Source of the DNA: Rosa chinensis
Taxonomy: Eukaryota; Streptophyta; Magnoliopsida; Rosales; Rosaceae
Direction: 5' to 3'
Assembly (NCBI RefSeq): GCF_002994745.2
Contig: NC_037091.1
Coordinates: forward strand, 26,975,789 to 27,039,788
DNA length: 64,000 nucleotides
Shown here: positions 22,252 through 32,414 of the stretch, piece by piece
Layout: every line of letters begins with the position of its first letter
Position numbering within the stretch: the first letter of the stretch is position 1
Program-made: the position numbers and the translations under genes
Notes under the pieces: generated by a model
Told to the model about the DNA's origin: nothing
Database searches by the model: none
Seen by the model: the letters and a program-made list of their open reading frames with translations, nothing else

Positions 22252-24467
22252 TGATACGCTCAATTTAAAACCCTGCATCGAATTGTAGTATGAGTAAGTA
22301 GGGTATCGTTCTAGCCGGAGATTGAGGGTGCTCCTATCATTTAAATGTCAAGAAAAGAAAATTAATTACAAGGATACAATATTTACAAAAATTACAAAGA
22401 ATTAAAGGGGGATTTCAAAAGTATATTTGTATTTCTAATCTAAATTAACTAGTTTACAATGATCATTCAATCCATGAATCAAAATAGATAAGGGGTGATA
22501 CGAAATATTTATGATATCATTAACACGAAAATGAGTTTTCTAATCATAAATCTCGGATCAAAACATGTGAATGAAGAAATCAATCAAGAACAAAGATGAA
22601 CATATACAAAGTTCTTTTTACTTCTCTTAATTAAATTTATTAGATGAACGCACCATAGTTAACCCTATTAAACATGCAATGCTAGTCATAGAATGCTACT
22701 CACTAACAAAACAGATTTAACACATTAAACACTTAGAAAGTTTGATTGATTTAAGCCAAGAATACAAGTTGGAACGTCATACAAGCATGCAAGACTGTTC
22801 ATTGATTTACCTAAGGAATTATAGGTTTTCCACTTGACAATTAAGACCTAGAATGCTAGCATATCTTAATTTGGATTTAATTACATGCTCAATATTCTAA
22901 GTTGTACACCAAAGAACACAAAACACATAGAAGGTGGGATTGAAGCACAAAATCAATGAACTTAAATCATCACATATCAAAATCACAATTTATGTCTTCT
23001 AGAAACCTAAAACGTTTTCATGCTTCATGATTATTGGAAACTAAACATCAAAACATAAACTTTATTCTCACAAAATATCGAAATATCCAATAAAACTAAA
23101 AACATAGGACGCTATAGAATCTGATTTTGAAGTTACAAAACAATAAAACCGAAAACAAAAGATAGAACGACATGTTTACACTTTTGAAGAAATTCAAGAA
23201 TGAAAGAAGGTCTTCAAAGGTGGTGGACATTGATGAGGACTACGGCAAGGATGTGTTGGAGATGATGGAGCTTCACTGCTTCAATGCTTGAGCAATGGAG
23301 AGCATCCGAAATTTAGAGAGTAAAGGGGAGGATTTGCGATATTGATTAAGGGTTTCATGATATTTTTGAGTTGTGGAAGGGGTGGACATGTACGGAGGGA
23401 GAGCGATGGCTGAATGGAGTGAAGGAAGATGTCAAAAACATCCAACATAGGTGTGTATATATAGAGGAAGCTTTAGACGTCAAACCCTAACTCTCCGTCT
23501 TCAATTCTGATTCACTTTCCTTCTTTATGTTGATGTTGATTTCCTTTTTTGAATTTTCTCATTGGTCCACATCATCATCTATGCAATATATCCTCAAAAT
23601 CAGATCAAATATGGAGTAGAGACCTTCTCAAACTCGTCCCAAAAGATATTCACGTCCAAACTCTCCTTATTCGCAAAACAAATTGTCGGCTAGATTGACC
23701 TTCATGCACTAAATCGGCGATAATTTCTTCTAGAAAATTAATATTAACGAACCATAAAAATATATGGAAACTAGATATTCGTAGCTTTCCAACCATATAT
23801 AGATCAAAATTTAGTTCTTTCTGAGCTGTCCTCAGGGCTCTGTCGAAGTTGACTGATCTGCACAAGCAGATTCCTAAAAACTCTCCCTTTTTAGGATTTC
23901 CAAAATCTTCTTGAATATTCTTTATCTTTTCATGGCAAAACCAAATAGAATCATTTTAGGACACCTCCACAACGTCAAGAAGGGTCTAGAAACTCATGTT
24001 CAAGTCACATGCTTCAATCTTTGGGCCAGACTTCCCAAATGGACAATTTCAAAGCCCATTCCTTCAATTGCTGAAATTTCTTGTGCATTCTAGAATATTC
24101 TTGAGCAATCTTGAGTCATCTTGAAGCCGCAGCATCTCTTAACACCACCAGGACTCCTAGTGTCATTAGGTTTCCTAGTCCAACTAAGACTCTGTCATTT
24201 CTTCATTTCCACGCACATTTTTCTGAGCTCACTCCTAGTTGACTTAGGATTCCTACTTCAACTGGGATTCCTTTTCCTACTAGGATTAGGAAAGCTTCAT
24301 TTCTCCATTTCTTTCCCATTTCTGCGTCTCATTTCCTCCTTGCCTTCATTTTTGACTCAAAAGTACCTAAAAACAAAAACTAAGTTAGAAATGATAATGT
24401 TAAGAGAATAACTAAGTAAAATGTAGAGATAAATGCACTAAAAACATAGGAAATATTAGTCCGATCA
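22252..24467 (-). mobile_element. Solo Athila-type LTR (2.2 kb), minus strand
   Basis: It is bounded by 'tgatacgctcaattt' and '...ttagtccgatca' on the plus strand and flanked by the perfect 5-bp duplication ACCGG (22247-22251, 24468-24472). On the minus strand it starts TGATCGGACT and ends AGCGTATCA, with the conserved 'caccctcaatctccgg' and 'gaacgatacc' block about 60 bp before its end, as in 53465-53560. No internal coding region is present. It splits an RT motif: the codons for '..TRPDIS..' of copia 2 are restored if the insert and one ACCGG are removed. Confidence 0.9.
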
Positions 24468-24472
24468 ACCGG

Positions 24473-25140
24473 ACATCTCGTTTGCAGTGAACTTGTTAGC
24501 TAGGGTATAACTCTGCGCTAATGCGACACAATTAGATTGGTGTAAAAGATATCTTTCGGTACTTGAGATGTACGATTGATATGGGCTTGTTCTATCCCTA
24601 TAGAGGGACGATGGATTCGGACCCATATATCACACATCAGGAACGCCGCCAACACTGGCCTGCGTTCACTATCCCCATCCCAAAACGACATGTGTTTTGG
24701 AAGGTTTTGCTAATATTGGGTATCTCTCTGACCCACACAAAGGTCATTCCCAAACTGGTTAAGTGTTCACCATGGGTAAAGACCGTAATATCTTAGAGGT
24801 CTATAGAACATACCCTAGTCGCTATATCTTCGAACCATGTAGAGATTATTGCTCTTCACGAAGTGGTTCGTGAATGTATATGGATTGGATCCATAGTTAC
24901 GCATGTTTGAATAATTGTGGTATGAAGTCTACCACAGATGAGCCTACGAGCGTATAGGATAATGCTGCTTGTTTTGAACAAATAAAGCAAGGCTATATCA
25001 AAAGCGACAACACAAAGCATAATCAACAACAACAGACTCTCTTCAAGATCAAAGAGAACTAGGTTCAATCTGAGGACAGTGTGGCAGACTTGCTCACTAA
25101 GTCATTGCCTAAATTTCACTTTCGAGAAACATGTTGGTAG
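24473..25140 (+). pseudogene. Copia 2 pol: end of RT and RNase H
   Basis: It continues '(RPD)ISFAVNLLA' directly after the solo LTR, then 'TIDMGLFYPYRGT' near 24575, and the RNase H tail near 25070-25140 ('DSVADLLTKSLPKFHF'). Several frame changes are present. The arrangement matches copia element 1 segment by segment, so the two are related. Confidence 0.8.
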
Positions 25141-25365
25141 CATCATTTGTGGAAGTTATCTGAATTTCCATGACTGTTGTCATCAGGGGGAGATGCAGAC
25201 ATTAGGGGAGATGTCTACATGTATGGTCTCGAAACATGAAGGGTGTGTTGTGCTCTTTTTCGCCTTCGACCTAGGTTATTTTTGTCCCACTGGGTTTTTG
25301 TTACTCGGCAAGGTTTTTAATTAGGCAACGAAAGGAGCACCACGTGTGGGCGACACAAGGAGGAG
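25141..25365 (+). other. 3' untranslated part and polypurine tract of copia 2
   Basis: It includes 'catcagggggagatgcagac' and ends in the purine run 'aaggaggag' directly before the LTR at 25366. Confidence 0.7.
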
Positions 25366-25606
25366 TGTACGTTCAAGTAAATCCAGAATATGTGTCTAGC
25401 CCAAACTCTAGGTTACTTGACTTAGTTGTAATAGGGTTATTAATTAGAGATATTCTTGGAGATATTCATAGATATCCGATTAATTTTACGATTATCTTTC
25501 CTTGTACAACTCTGATTCTATGTCTTGTAATCCTCTATATAAAGATGCCCCTATTATCAATGAAAGTATGACTCAATTCTCTCACAGTTTTGGTTTTCCT
25601 TAAACA
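25366..25606 (+). repeat. 3' LTR of copia element 2 (241 bp)
   Basis: TGTACGTTC...CTTAAACA. TATA motif at about 25535-25543. Unlike the 5' copy it lacks the MITE. Confidence 0.85.
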
Positions 25607-26138
25607 CTTCCTTAATTATTAAAATAATAACTATACTAGCCCCTTAACATGTGCTTCGCACATGTCAATTGGCTTTTTTTTTTTAAATTAAAAAAGTTAC
25701 AGCAATTTCTCTCATAATTTTGGGGAAGTTTCTCATTTTTCATGGGAGGTACTGCAATTTCTTTTCAAATATGATATACTTATTGACTATTTATCCTCGT
25801 ATAAAAATAATTTATTTATTAATATTTATATTATGTGAATATTTATATTATGTGAGGGCATATATGGTATTTCAAAAATTTAATCATTCACTCCAAAAGT
25901 GGCTTAATTATATAAGATATATAAATTTAGACAAAAATTTTGGTAGAAAATAATCTTAAAATTATTTAAATATTTTACTATAGTAGAATTTTTATTACTT
26001 TTTGCCATAAAATTTTGTATTTTTTTATTTAAATAATTACATAATATAGGATCAGAGGACCACATATGTTGTTTATATGAAATAACTGACACCACAGAGG
26101 TTACATGTTCATATTTCATTGGCATTATGGGTGGGGTG

Positions 26139-26140
<2 letters not shown>
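25607..26140. other. AT-rich sequence with no recognised gene
   Basis: Over 500 bp of AT-rich sequence rich in 'atttatatta' phrases. Nothing coding is supported. Confidence 0.5.
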
Positions 26141-26208
<68 letters not shown>

Positions 26209-26210
26209 TA
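26141..26210. repeat. (TA)n microsatellite with (TATG) interruptions
   Basis: Two-base TA repeats broken twice by 'tatatatgta'. Confidence 0.95.
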
Positions 26211-26215
26211 AATAG

Positions 26216-26563
26216 AGGCCCGATCAGGAGCGGACGCCCGCACTTTCGCTAAAGTGGGAACGTCGATGCAGCAGGCGGCTTCCAGGCGGAGGCGGCGCGG
26301 GGCTGGCCGGAGGCGTCCCAGACCTCTTCTGGGCGACTTTCGAGGTCGGGCTTGCCGGTTTCTGGGTAGCCACCTCACTTGCAGTTGCAAGTTCTGTGCA
26401 GCACCGCAGAACCGTCGCCGACGACTCCACCGGACCGCAGACCCCTCCGTACGACCCCCAGCGTCCCTCCGGCAAGCCGCACCGCGCCGTCACCACTCGA
26501 TCCAGGCCGGAGGAGCGACGTCCGCACTTTTTCTGGGTTGCTGACGTCCGCTCTCAAACGGCT

Positions 26564-26566
<3 letters not shown>
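26216..26566. mobile_element. Small GC-rich inverted-repeat element inside a TA tract
   Basis: About 350 bp of about 65% GC sequence between two TA microsatellites. The ends pair imperfectly: left 'gatcaggagcggacgcccgc', right (reverse complement) 'gtttgagagcggacgtcagc'. A second 'acgtccgcactttttc' near 26517 mirrors 'gcccgcactttcgc' near 26236. It may be a short Mutator-like or foldback element. Reading frames inside are Arg/Pro-rich and look like GC artefacts. Confidence 0.5.

Positions 26567-26570
<4 letters not shown>

Positions 26571-26614
<44 letters not shown>
26571..26614. repeat. (TA)n microsatellite at the left edge of the MULE
   Basis: About 22 TA units. The right edge of the MULE lies in a matching TA tract (32356-32411), so the exact target duplication is masked. 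Confidence 0.95.
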
Positions 26615-26618
<4 letters not shown>

Positions 26619-27209
26619 TCCTATCCAGAGCGATGCCTCGCTCTGAAATTAAAGTGCGAGGCTCCTTTCCTAGCCCTTGGATCAATTTACTTAAATCTAA
26701 AGGACCATAACTCATCTCTCTTAACCAAGGTTAAAACCCACGGGTTAACAAATAAGAAAAAGAAAAAAAAAAAAAAAAACCAAACGCACAATTCTAGGTT
26801 TTCCACACTCAAGACGTCTCATCCTCTTCTCCTCTACCGTGCATGCGTGGTCGATCTTCTCCTCTGCTGTGCTCTTCTCATTCAAGACGTCTCAATAACA
26901 GGTACATATATGTGTGTTCTCTTTCATATTTTAAGTAAATTTCGCTCTCCATCTCTCTCTCTCTCTAGTTTCAGTTAGATTAACATGTGATCTTCTTCTA
27001 CCGATCATCATATTTAATCAGCTATATGTTAGAACTCTTGCTATTTATTAATGAATTGAAGCAGTGATCATAATCGGTTTGCTTATGTTCTTTATTATTA
27101 GGCATGTTTTTTCTTTTCTTTTTCCTTTCTGCTTTCTAGGGTTTGGTTATTTGATTTGGTTTTACTTTAAATAATTGGCAAGTTATTTGTTTAGTTGCCT
27201 GCCACTAGA
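26615..27209 (+). repeat. Left terminal inverted repeat of the MULE
   Basis: It pairs with 31936-32355 in reverse. The segment of about 26795-26985 has no counterpart on the right; there, a short 'aaaacccacggattaat' takes its place. The element's transcription would start in or near here, but I could not identify a definite TATA box. Confidence 0.9.
27041..27205 (+). repeat. Direct repeat copy 1 of a subterminal MULE segment
   Basis: About 165 bp from 'cttgctatttattaatgaat' to 'ggcaagttatttgtttag'. It is repeated almost exactly at 27717-27876 and, inverted, at 31950-32113. A shorter, reshuffled piece ('gcagtgatcataatcggttt') is at about 27297-27345. Confidence 0.9.
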
Positions 27210-27716
27210 GTAAATCATTCCATAGCTGAGAAAAGGTTAGTTAAATGCATTAGTAACTGATGTCTGGGGATTTTTTAAATATATTTTGGTAACGAAGCAG
27301 TGATCATAATCGGTTTAGTTAAATGCATAGCTATTTATTAATGACCACTAACTCAGCAAAAACCATGCTCAATCAAAGTAGTTTTAAAACAGAGGACGCA
27401 ATTCACTGTGCCAAACAATAACACATTAGTTACTGTATCAAATTTTCCACTAATGAAAAAGCAATCCAGTTCTATCTCTAATTTGAATGTCTAACATTGC
27501 TTACTTCACATGATACTAACCTCAAATTCAAGTTCAACATCTTCACCCTGTTAGTTTCCCTTTTTCTTTTGTTCACACAAATGGGCAATTTTCGTAGTTG
27601 CACTAGTAGGTTTGATAGACCAGTATATGCCTCCTATTAAAGAACAAGTCATTCAGGCTATAACCCAGGCTTAAAGATGTGGATAACCAACAGGCCAGTT
27701 TGCTACTCAAGCTTAC

Positions 27717-27876
27717 TCTTGCTATTTATTAATGAATTGAAGCAGTGATCATAATCGGTTTGCTTATGTTCTTTATTATTAGGCATGTTTTTTCTTTTCT
27801 TTTTCTTTATGCTTTCTAGGGTTTGGTTATTTGATTTGGTTTTACTTTAAATAATTGGCAAGTTATTTGTTTAATT
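27717..27876 (+). repeat. Direct repeat copy 2, abutting the transposase start
   Basis: It matches 27041-27205 with about three differences. It ends 5 bp before the transposase ATG and finishes in 'tttgtttaattcag', a good splice acceptor, so it forms the 3' end of a probable 5'-UTR intron. Confidence 0.9.
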
Positions 27877-27881
27877 CAGGA

Positions 27882-30242
27882 ATGGAGTCACAACAAAGTT
27901 TCGATGACACTGCTATCTATTGTCCTCAAGTGAAGGTTGATCTAATTCCTGTAAAGAACCAAGAATTTCATACACTAGAAGACGTTGAGACGTTTTACAA
28001 AAGCTATGCAAAAGAATCAGGGTTTGATGTCAAAAGTTTTACTAGCGAGAAGAAGAATGGTGTGATTGTAAGAAAGGCGTATGTGTGCTCTAAACAAGGA
28101 ACATCAAAGGTAACAGGAAAGAAAAGAAATAGGAATCGAACAAGAGTAAATTGCAAGGCAAGAATAGTAGTTGCAAGACGTGCTACGATCGGCAAATATG
28201 TTGTCACTATTTTTGATGAGGGTCACAGCCATCCTTTAACTACCCTACGAAGAAAACATCTGACAAAGATCCATCGTGAGGTTTCATCGATTCATAAATC
28301 ATTAACGAAACAACTGACTGCAGTCAATGTGCCAACATGTACACAATTTGACTTTCTTGGAGTGCATTCAGGAGGAGTAGAAAACATTGGGTGCTTGCAA
28401 CAAGATATTTATAACTACAAAAGGGATTGTCGCAAAGAGGTGGAGGGGCATGATGGAGATATGTTGCATGAGTACTTCCTGTTGGAGATAGAAAAAGATC
28501 CTTCATTAATTTTCAAAATAGAGGCTGATAATGAGAACAGGATCACACATATCTTTTGGGCTGATGCAATTTCTAGACGATCTTACAAGTTTTATGGTGA
28601 TGTTGTAATATTTGACACAACTTACAATACCAATATGTATTCGTTGATCTTTGCACCTTTGGTGGGAGTAAATAATCATGGGCAGACAATAATTTTGGCT
28701 TGTGCATTCTTAAGCAATGAGACAACTGATTCTTTTGTTTGGTTCTTTAAAGAATTTTTAGATGCAATGCCAGGTGATGCTCCGAGGATGATTATTACTG
28801 ATCAAGATCCAGCAATGACGAAAGCTATCTCTGAAGTACTCCCACAGACATTTCACAGGTATTGTAGTTGGCATATTCTAAATAAATTCTCTGAAAAAAT
28901 AGACCCAGGAAAATATACTCGTTATTATGATGAATTTCAAGATTGCATATGGAATTCAGAAAATAGAGATGAGTTTGATGCAAGGTGGACATCGATTGTT
29001 GTGAGTAGTGGTTTAAGTGACAATGGATGGTTAAAGACTATGTATGATATTCGGTCAACATGGGTGCCTGCATATGTAAATCATATCTTTTCAGCTGGGA
29101 TGTCAAGTAGTCAACGAGCAGAAAGTGGGCATGCTTTCTACAAGAGGTTTGTTTCTAAAGAAAACACATTGTTAGATTTTATGCTTCAGTTTAATCGAGC
29201 TGTCACACGTCAACGACATATGGAATTAATGGAGGACAATGTTGACATCAATGAGAAGCCAAATTTTCACTCACCCTTTTAGATGGCAGACCAAATGGCT
29301 CGTGTTTATACACATGAATGCTTTAAACAATTTTATGATCAGTTGTCGCAGTGTTGCAATTATAGATTTGAGCTCTCACATGAGAATGATACGTATATGG
29401 TGTATATTGCACTGAGAAAAAAAATGGAGAACCCCAAGGGTCGTGAAATTATTTATGCTAAAGAGTCAGATTTTGTATCATGCAGCTGCAAAAAATTTGA
29501 GACTGTCGGGATACCATGTAGATATATTTTGGCATTTCTCATATTTATACGACTTGTTGATAGATTGCCAGATCAATACATCTTAAAGAGGTGGACGAAA
29601 TCAAGAAAAGCTGAGACAGTTCTTGATGATGTCGGTGTGGAGATAACAGATAATGGAGATTTGCTTGCCAGGCGGAGTCGATTATGCCAATATGTTGTAG
29701 ATGTAATTGATAAGATTATGGGTAGCGAAGAAGCAAGTGATTTGTTTGTAGATTCATTAAAGAGTGTTCTGGAGATGTATAATTCCATGATGGCTGATGG
29801 TGAGACTGTTAAGTCTGCAATAGTGCCAGCTGAACAAAAAAGTCTTCCTTCTCAACACATTTATAATGAACCTATTCAAGTAAGGGCCAAAGGATGTGGG
29901 AAAAGATTGAAGGCAGGGAAAGAGAAGGGAAGATTGAAAGCTGCAAAGAAGGCAAATGGTAAAGGTAGATTTTGTCATGGATGTAAAAAAAATGACCAGC
30001 AACATGATAAAAGAAATTGTCCTGAGTTGAAGAATAAAAATGACATATCAATCCCTCAAACTGGGTAAGCATTTAGTTGTTGTATCTAATACTTATATTG
30101 CATTATCCCTCAAACGACATACTTATATCAATCCCTGATTGTTTTTTTCGGTTTCTCGTTTTTGATTTACAGAGAGGATACAAGTGACCCAAGTACGAAT
30201 GAGGAAGAGTATTCCAACACAGGAGTTGATGAGTTTGCGTAG
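27882..30242 (+). pseudogene. FAR1/FHY3-type MULE transposase, one in-frame stop, two exons
   Basis: I start at ATG 27882 (MESQQSFDD), immediately after a splice acceptor; upstream there is no in-frame ATG. Exon 1 ends at 30064 before 'GTAAGC'. The intron runs to 'TTACAG' (30172), and exon 2 (30173-30242) adds 'GEDTSDPSTNEEEYSN..' and ends TAG, for about 750 codons, normal for the family. In order: a FAR1 DNA-binding zinc domain at residues ~32-117 (C69, C91, H115-x-H117); the MULE transposase core at ~235-420 with likely catalytic D245 (FDTTY), D307 (ITDQD) and E414 (QRAES), plus C328-x2-H331; a SWIM-like zinc motif near residue 540; and a C-terminal knuckle 'CHGCKKNDQQHDKRNC'. Its role is cut-and-paste transposition in the nucleus. 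A TAG at 29280-29282 (codon 467, between FHSPF and MADQM) splits it; elsewhere the frame is fully open, so the stop is young. In the SWIM motif the expected final His is Tyr ('IPCRYIL'). Confidence 0.88.
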
Positions 30243-30819
30243 CAAGCCGAGCATGATTGTCCAAAATTATTTGTCATCCCTTGTCGATTTTGTTTGATTA
30301 TGCACTCATCTGCAATGCTAAACAATTTTCTCATGTAGGATTTTTTAATTTGTAACTATTGTTACAGTTCAGAGATGCTGAATCTATTGCAAGTCCATTG
30401 TTATGCCTTTTCCTTGCGAAGACAAGTCATAATTATATATGCATTGCAGTAGAATAACAAGCTACTTGAGTTTTTCATGTTGATATTGTACTGCAGTAGA
30501 ATAAGATCCTTCCGCAATATACATGCAAATCTTGATTTACCAAGCTATTTGAGTAGAGATATAAACTAGGCACCAGAACTGTTGATACATAGTTGTGTTT
30601 CTACTTTGTACAAATTCTGATATTGGTATCCAATTCATTCCACCAGAACTGTTGACATAAGGGATTAATTAATAAGGTCAAATATGTTTGCCTGATGATA
30701 ATATGGACATTCTTCTCATTCTAAATACTTAACAGAATATGGAATAGAGGAGTGAGCCTGAATGATGTATAAACTACTAACAGAAAATGACATTTCTTGA
30801 AATGAACTGTTTGAGTACA
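30243..30819. other. MULE internal non-coding: transposase 3' UTR and spacer
   Basis: This runs between the convergent transposase and captured fragment. I see no open gene. The last part may include further decayed sequence of the captured locus. Confidence 0.5.
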
Positions 30820-31088
30820 ACAATGGTAAAAAATATCGAAGACTGTCCAAGAAATTGATCAAGCTGAGGGCTTTTCATGTACTCAATGGCTAAAGAAGAT
30901 ATCACAGGAAGAACTGGAAGTTGTAAAATCGCAGAGCAGCGCTCTCTAAATTTATCCACTAAAACTAGAGGTACGTGGTGTAGGCGGGAACTCTGCCAGC
31001 ATTTCATCACAGGCATTGTCAATCCATGGACAAAGCATTTTATGTCCATTGTCTAGCTTTAAACCAAATACCAAAGCTGCCTTCTCAA
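30820..31088 (-). pseudogene. Captured C3HC zinc-finger-like gene, downstream exon
   Basis: On the minus strand a splice acceptor 'ttttttcag' precedes the exon start at 31088. The exon reads 'VEKAALVFGLKLDNGHKMLC' then 'PWIDNACDEMLAEFPPT'. A frameshift follows near 30975, and the next frame gives 'VLVDKFRERCSAILQLP' and 'VISSLAIEYMKSPQLDQFL'. These are features of the C3HC zinc-finger (zf-C3HC, NIPA/ZC3HC1-like) family as I remember it: the last His and Cys ligands are in 'GHKMLCPW'. It has no start or end of its own, so it is a gene fragment carried by the MULE. The host function (a nuclear-pore or ubiquitin-ligase-related protein) is not expected from this copy. Confidence 0.75.
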
Positions 31089-31208
31089 CTGAAAAAAGAA
31101 GACAGGAAATAGCCTTTGTTTAGTATGTACATAACCAAATATTGCTGCATAACTTACAGCACCGGTTTAATTGTTAGAATACTTAGCATAAAGAGTAACA
31201 TAACATGC

Positions 31209-31332
31209 CTTGCTGCTGATTCCAAGATGATGGAATAGAAAACAGGACGCGTGCCCCACATGATTCACAGGCTATTGTATCCACATCTATGTTGACCCAA
31301 CCTCTCCTGGCACAATTTAAAGCACTTACCAC
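31209..31332 (-). pseudogene. Captured C3HC zinc-finger-like gene, upstream exon
   Basis: Read on the minus strand, acceptor 'tttttaacag' is followed by 'VVSALNCARRGWVNIDVDTI' and 'ACESCGARVLFSIPSSWNQQ', which is fully open. The 'NCARRGW' Cys and the 'CESC' pair give the first three zinc ligands of the C3HC domain; the remaining two are in the next exon (30820-31088). The exon phase fits: 'CAA G' joins 'TT GAG AAG' to give Q-V-E-K. The donor is 'G|GCATGT' rather than GT, either a GC-AG intron or a decayed donor. Retained introns show capture from DNA, not from mRNA. Confidence 0.78.
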
Positions 31333-31935
31333 CTGTTAAAAATTGGAGATATTATCATCCAGCCAAAAACAATGAAGTATCAAAGAGGGTATCAAATATC
31401 ACTTCACCAAAAGTAAACATATAGCCTTCAGACATCTAAGAAACGGGGAAAAAATGGACTTAGTAGTATCCTCGGGGAAAAAAGATATATGGGTCATAGA
31501 AATTATAGAAGTCATAGAATATAAACTTGGATATCTGTTAGGATCATAAATTCAAGTAAAACTAACGGCATCTGTCTTTCATGATTTTTAGTTTCTCATA
31601 TGCCAAGGCTCCATGCTGCAAGATGGTGTTAATTACTGACTACTAGTTGAGAACCAACTGAAGATACATCATCCATCAAGTCCCCCCTTAGTGAATAAAT
31701 GTAAGATCCGACTTCTGTCAGTTTAAATTGACTCATACTTCATGCTAAGCATGTTTTACAGTATCTCTTCATGTTCTGTTTTCCAGTAATAAACTCCAGA
31801 CATGATCGCTCATCAGGGACCCCAAAGTACAAAAGTTAAGTAAAAGAGTCTGAAGTTTAGTTGCAACAGATACTTTGAAACTACATGCTAGGCATATTTA
31901 TATTGTCTCCAATTTCTATTTTCCAGTCAATGACT
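31333..31935. other. MULE internal non-coding sequence beyond the captured exons
   Basis: About 600 bp between the captured exons and the right inverted repeat. It may be intron sequence of the captured locus; I cannot recognise further exons. Confidence 0.45.
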
Positions 31936-32351
31936 TCTAGTGGCAGGCAACTAAACAAATAACTTGCCAATTATTTAAAGTAAGACCAAATCAAATAACC
32001 AAACCCTAGAAAGCAGAAAGGAAAAAGAAAAGAAAAAACATGCCTAATAATAAAGAACATAAGCAAACCGATTATGATCACTGCTTCAATTCATTAATAA
32101 ACAGCAAGAGTTCTAACATATAGCTGATTAAATATGATGATCGGTAGAAGAAGATCACATATTAATCCGTGGGTTTTAATTGTGCGTTTGGTTTTTTTTT
32201 TTTTTTTCTTTTTCTTATTTGTTAACCCGTGGGTTTTAACCTTGGTTAAGAGAGATGAGTTATGGTCCATTAGATTTAAGTAAATTGATCCAAGGGCTAG
32301 GAAAGGAGCCTCGCACTTTAATTTCAGAGCGAGGCATCGCTCTGGATAGGA

Positions 32352-32355
<4 letters not shown>
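31936..32355 (-). repeat. Right terminal inverted repeat of the MULE (420 bp)
   Basis: Reverse complement of the left inverted repeat. The outer ~145 bp differ at one base. It includes the inverted third copy (31950-32113) of the subterminal segment. Confidence 0.92.

Positions 32356-32411
<56 letters not shown>
32356..32411. repeat. (TA)n microsatellite at the right edge of the MULE
   Basis: About 28 TA units continuing from the inverted-repeat end. Confidence 0.95.

Positions 32412-32414
<3 letters not shown>

Larger units (their letters stand above)
15240..25606 (+). mobile_element. Ty1/copia element 2, plus strand, old and heavily interrupted
   Basis: LTRs lie at about 15240-16210 (split by a MITE) and 25366-25606. 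The primer site is at 16211, a tandem-repeat leader follows, then a gag start at 17301, integrase, RT and RNase H remnants, and a purine run before the 3' LTR. The LTRs differ by roughly 16 substitutions plus a small indel over about 216 comparable bases, so it is much older than copia element 1. It hosts three later insertions: 15260-15982, about 17664-19230, and 22252-24467. I could not match a target duplication at its outer ends. Confidence 0.85.
26615..32355 (+). mobile_element. Mutator-like element with FAR1-type transposase and captured gene fragment
   Basis: A 5.74-kb element. The outermost ~145 bp of its terminal inverted repeats match with a single difference (left 'cagatcctatccagagcg', right its complement). 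The inverted repeats extend inward to 27209 on the left (595 bp, including about 190 bp absent on the right) and 31936 on the right (420 bp). Inside are a FAR1-type transposase on the plus strand (27882-30242) and, on the minus strand, exons of a C3HC zinc-finger-like gene (30820-31332). The ends are in TA repeats, so the 9-bp duplication typical of Mutator elements cannot be delimited. Near-identical ends imply recent activity. The transposase has one in-frame stop, so this copy probably needs help in trans. Confidence 0.9.

Noticed and set aside
26224..26557. Arg/Ala/Pro-rich frames on both strands
   Set aside because: A GC-rich foldback element gives open frames in all directions, with no family match.
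27855..27881. Upstream extension of the transposase frame before ATG 27882
   Set aside because: It has no ATG (the frame opens on TTG), contains the splice acceptor, and matches the non-coding repeat at 27041-27205.
30777..31049. Independent 90-residue minus-strand gene
   Set aside because: Its N-terminal part is the wrong frame of the captured zinc-finger exon, and the true reading shifts near 30975. It is treated as part of a captured fragment.
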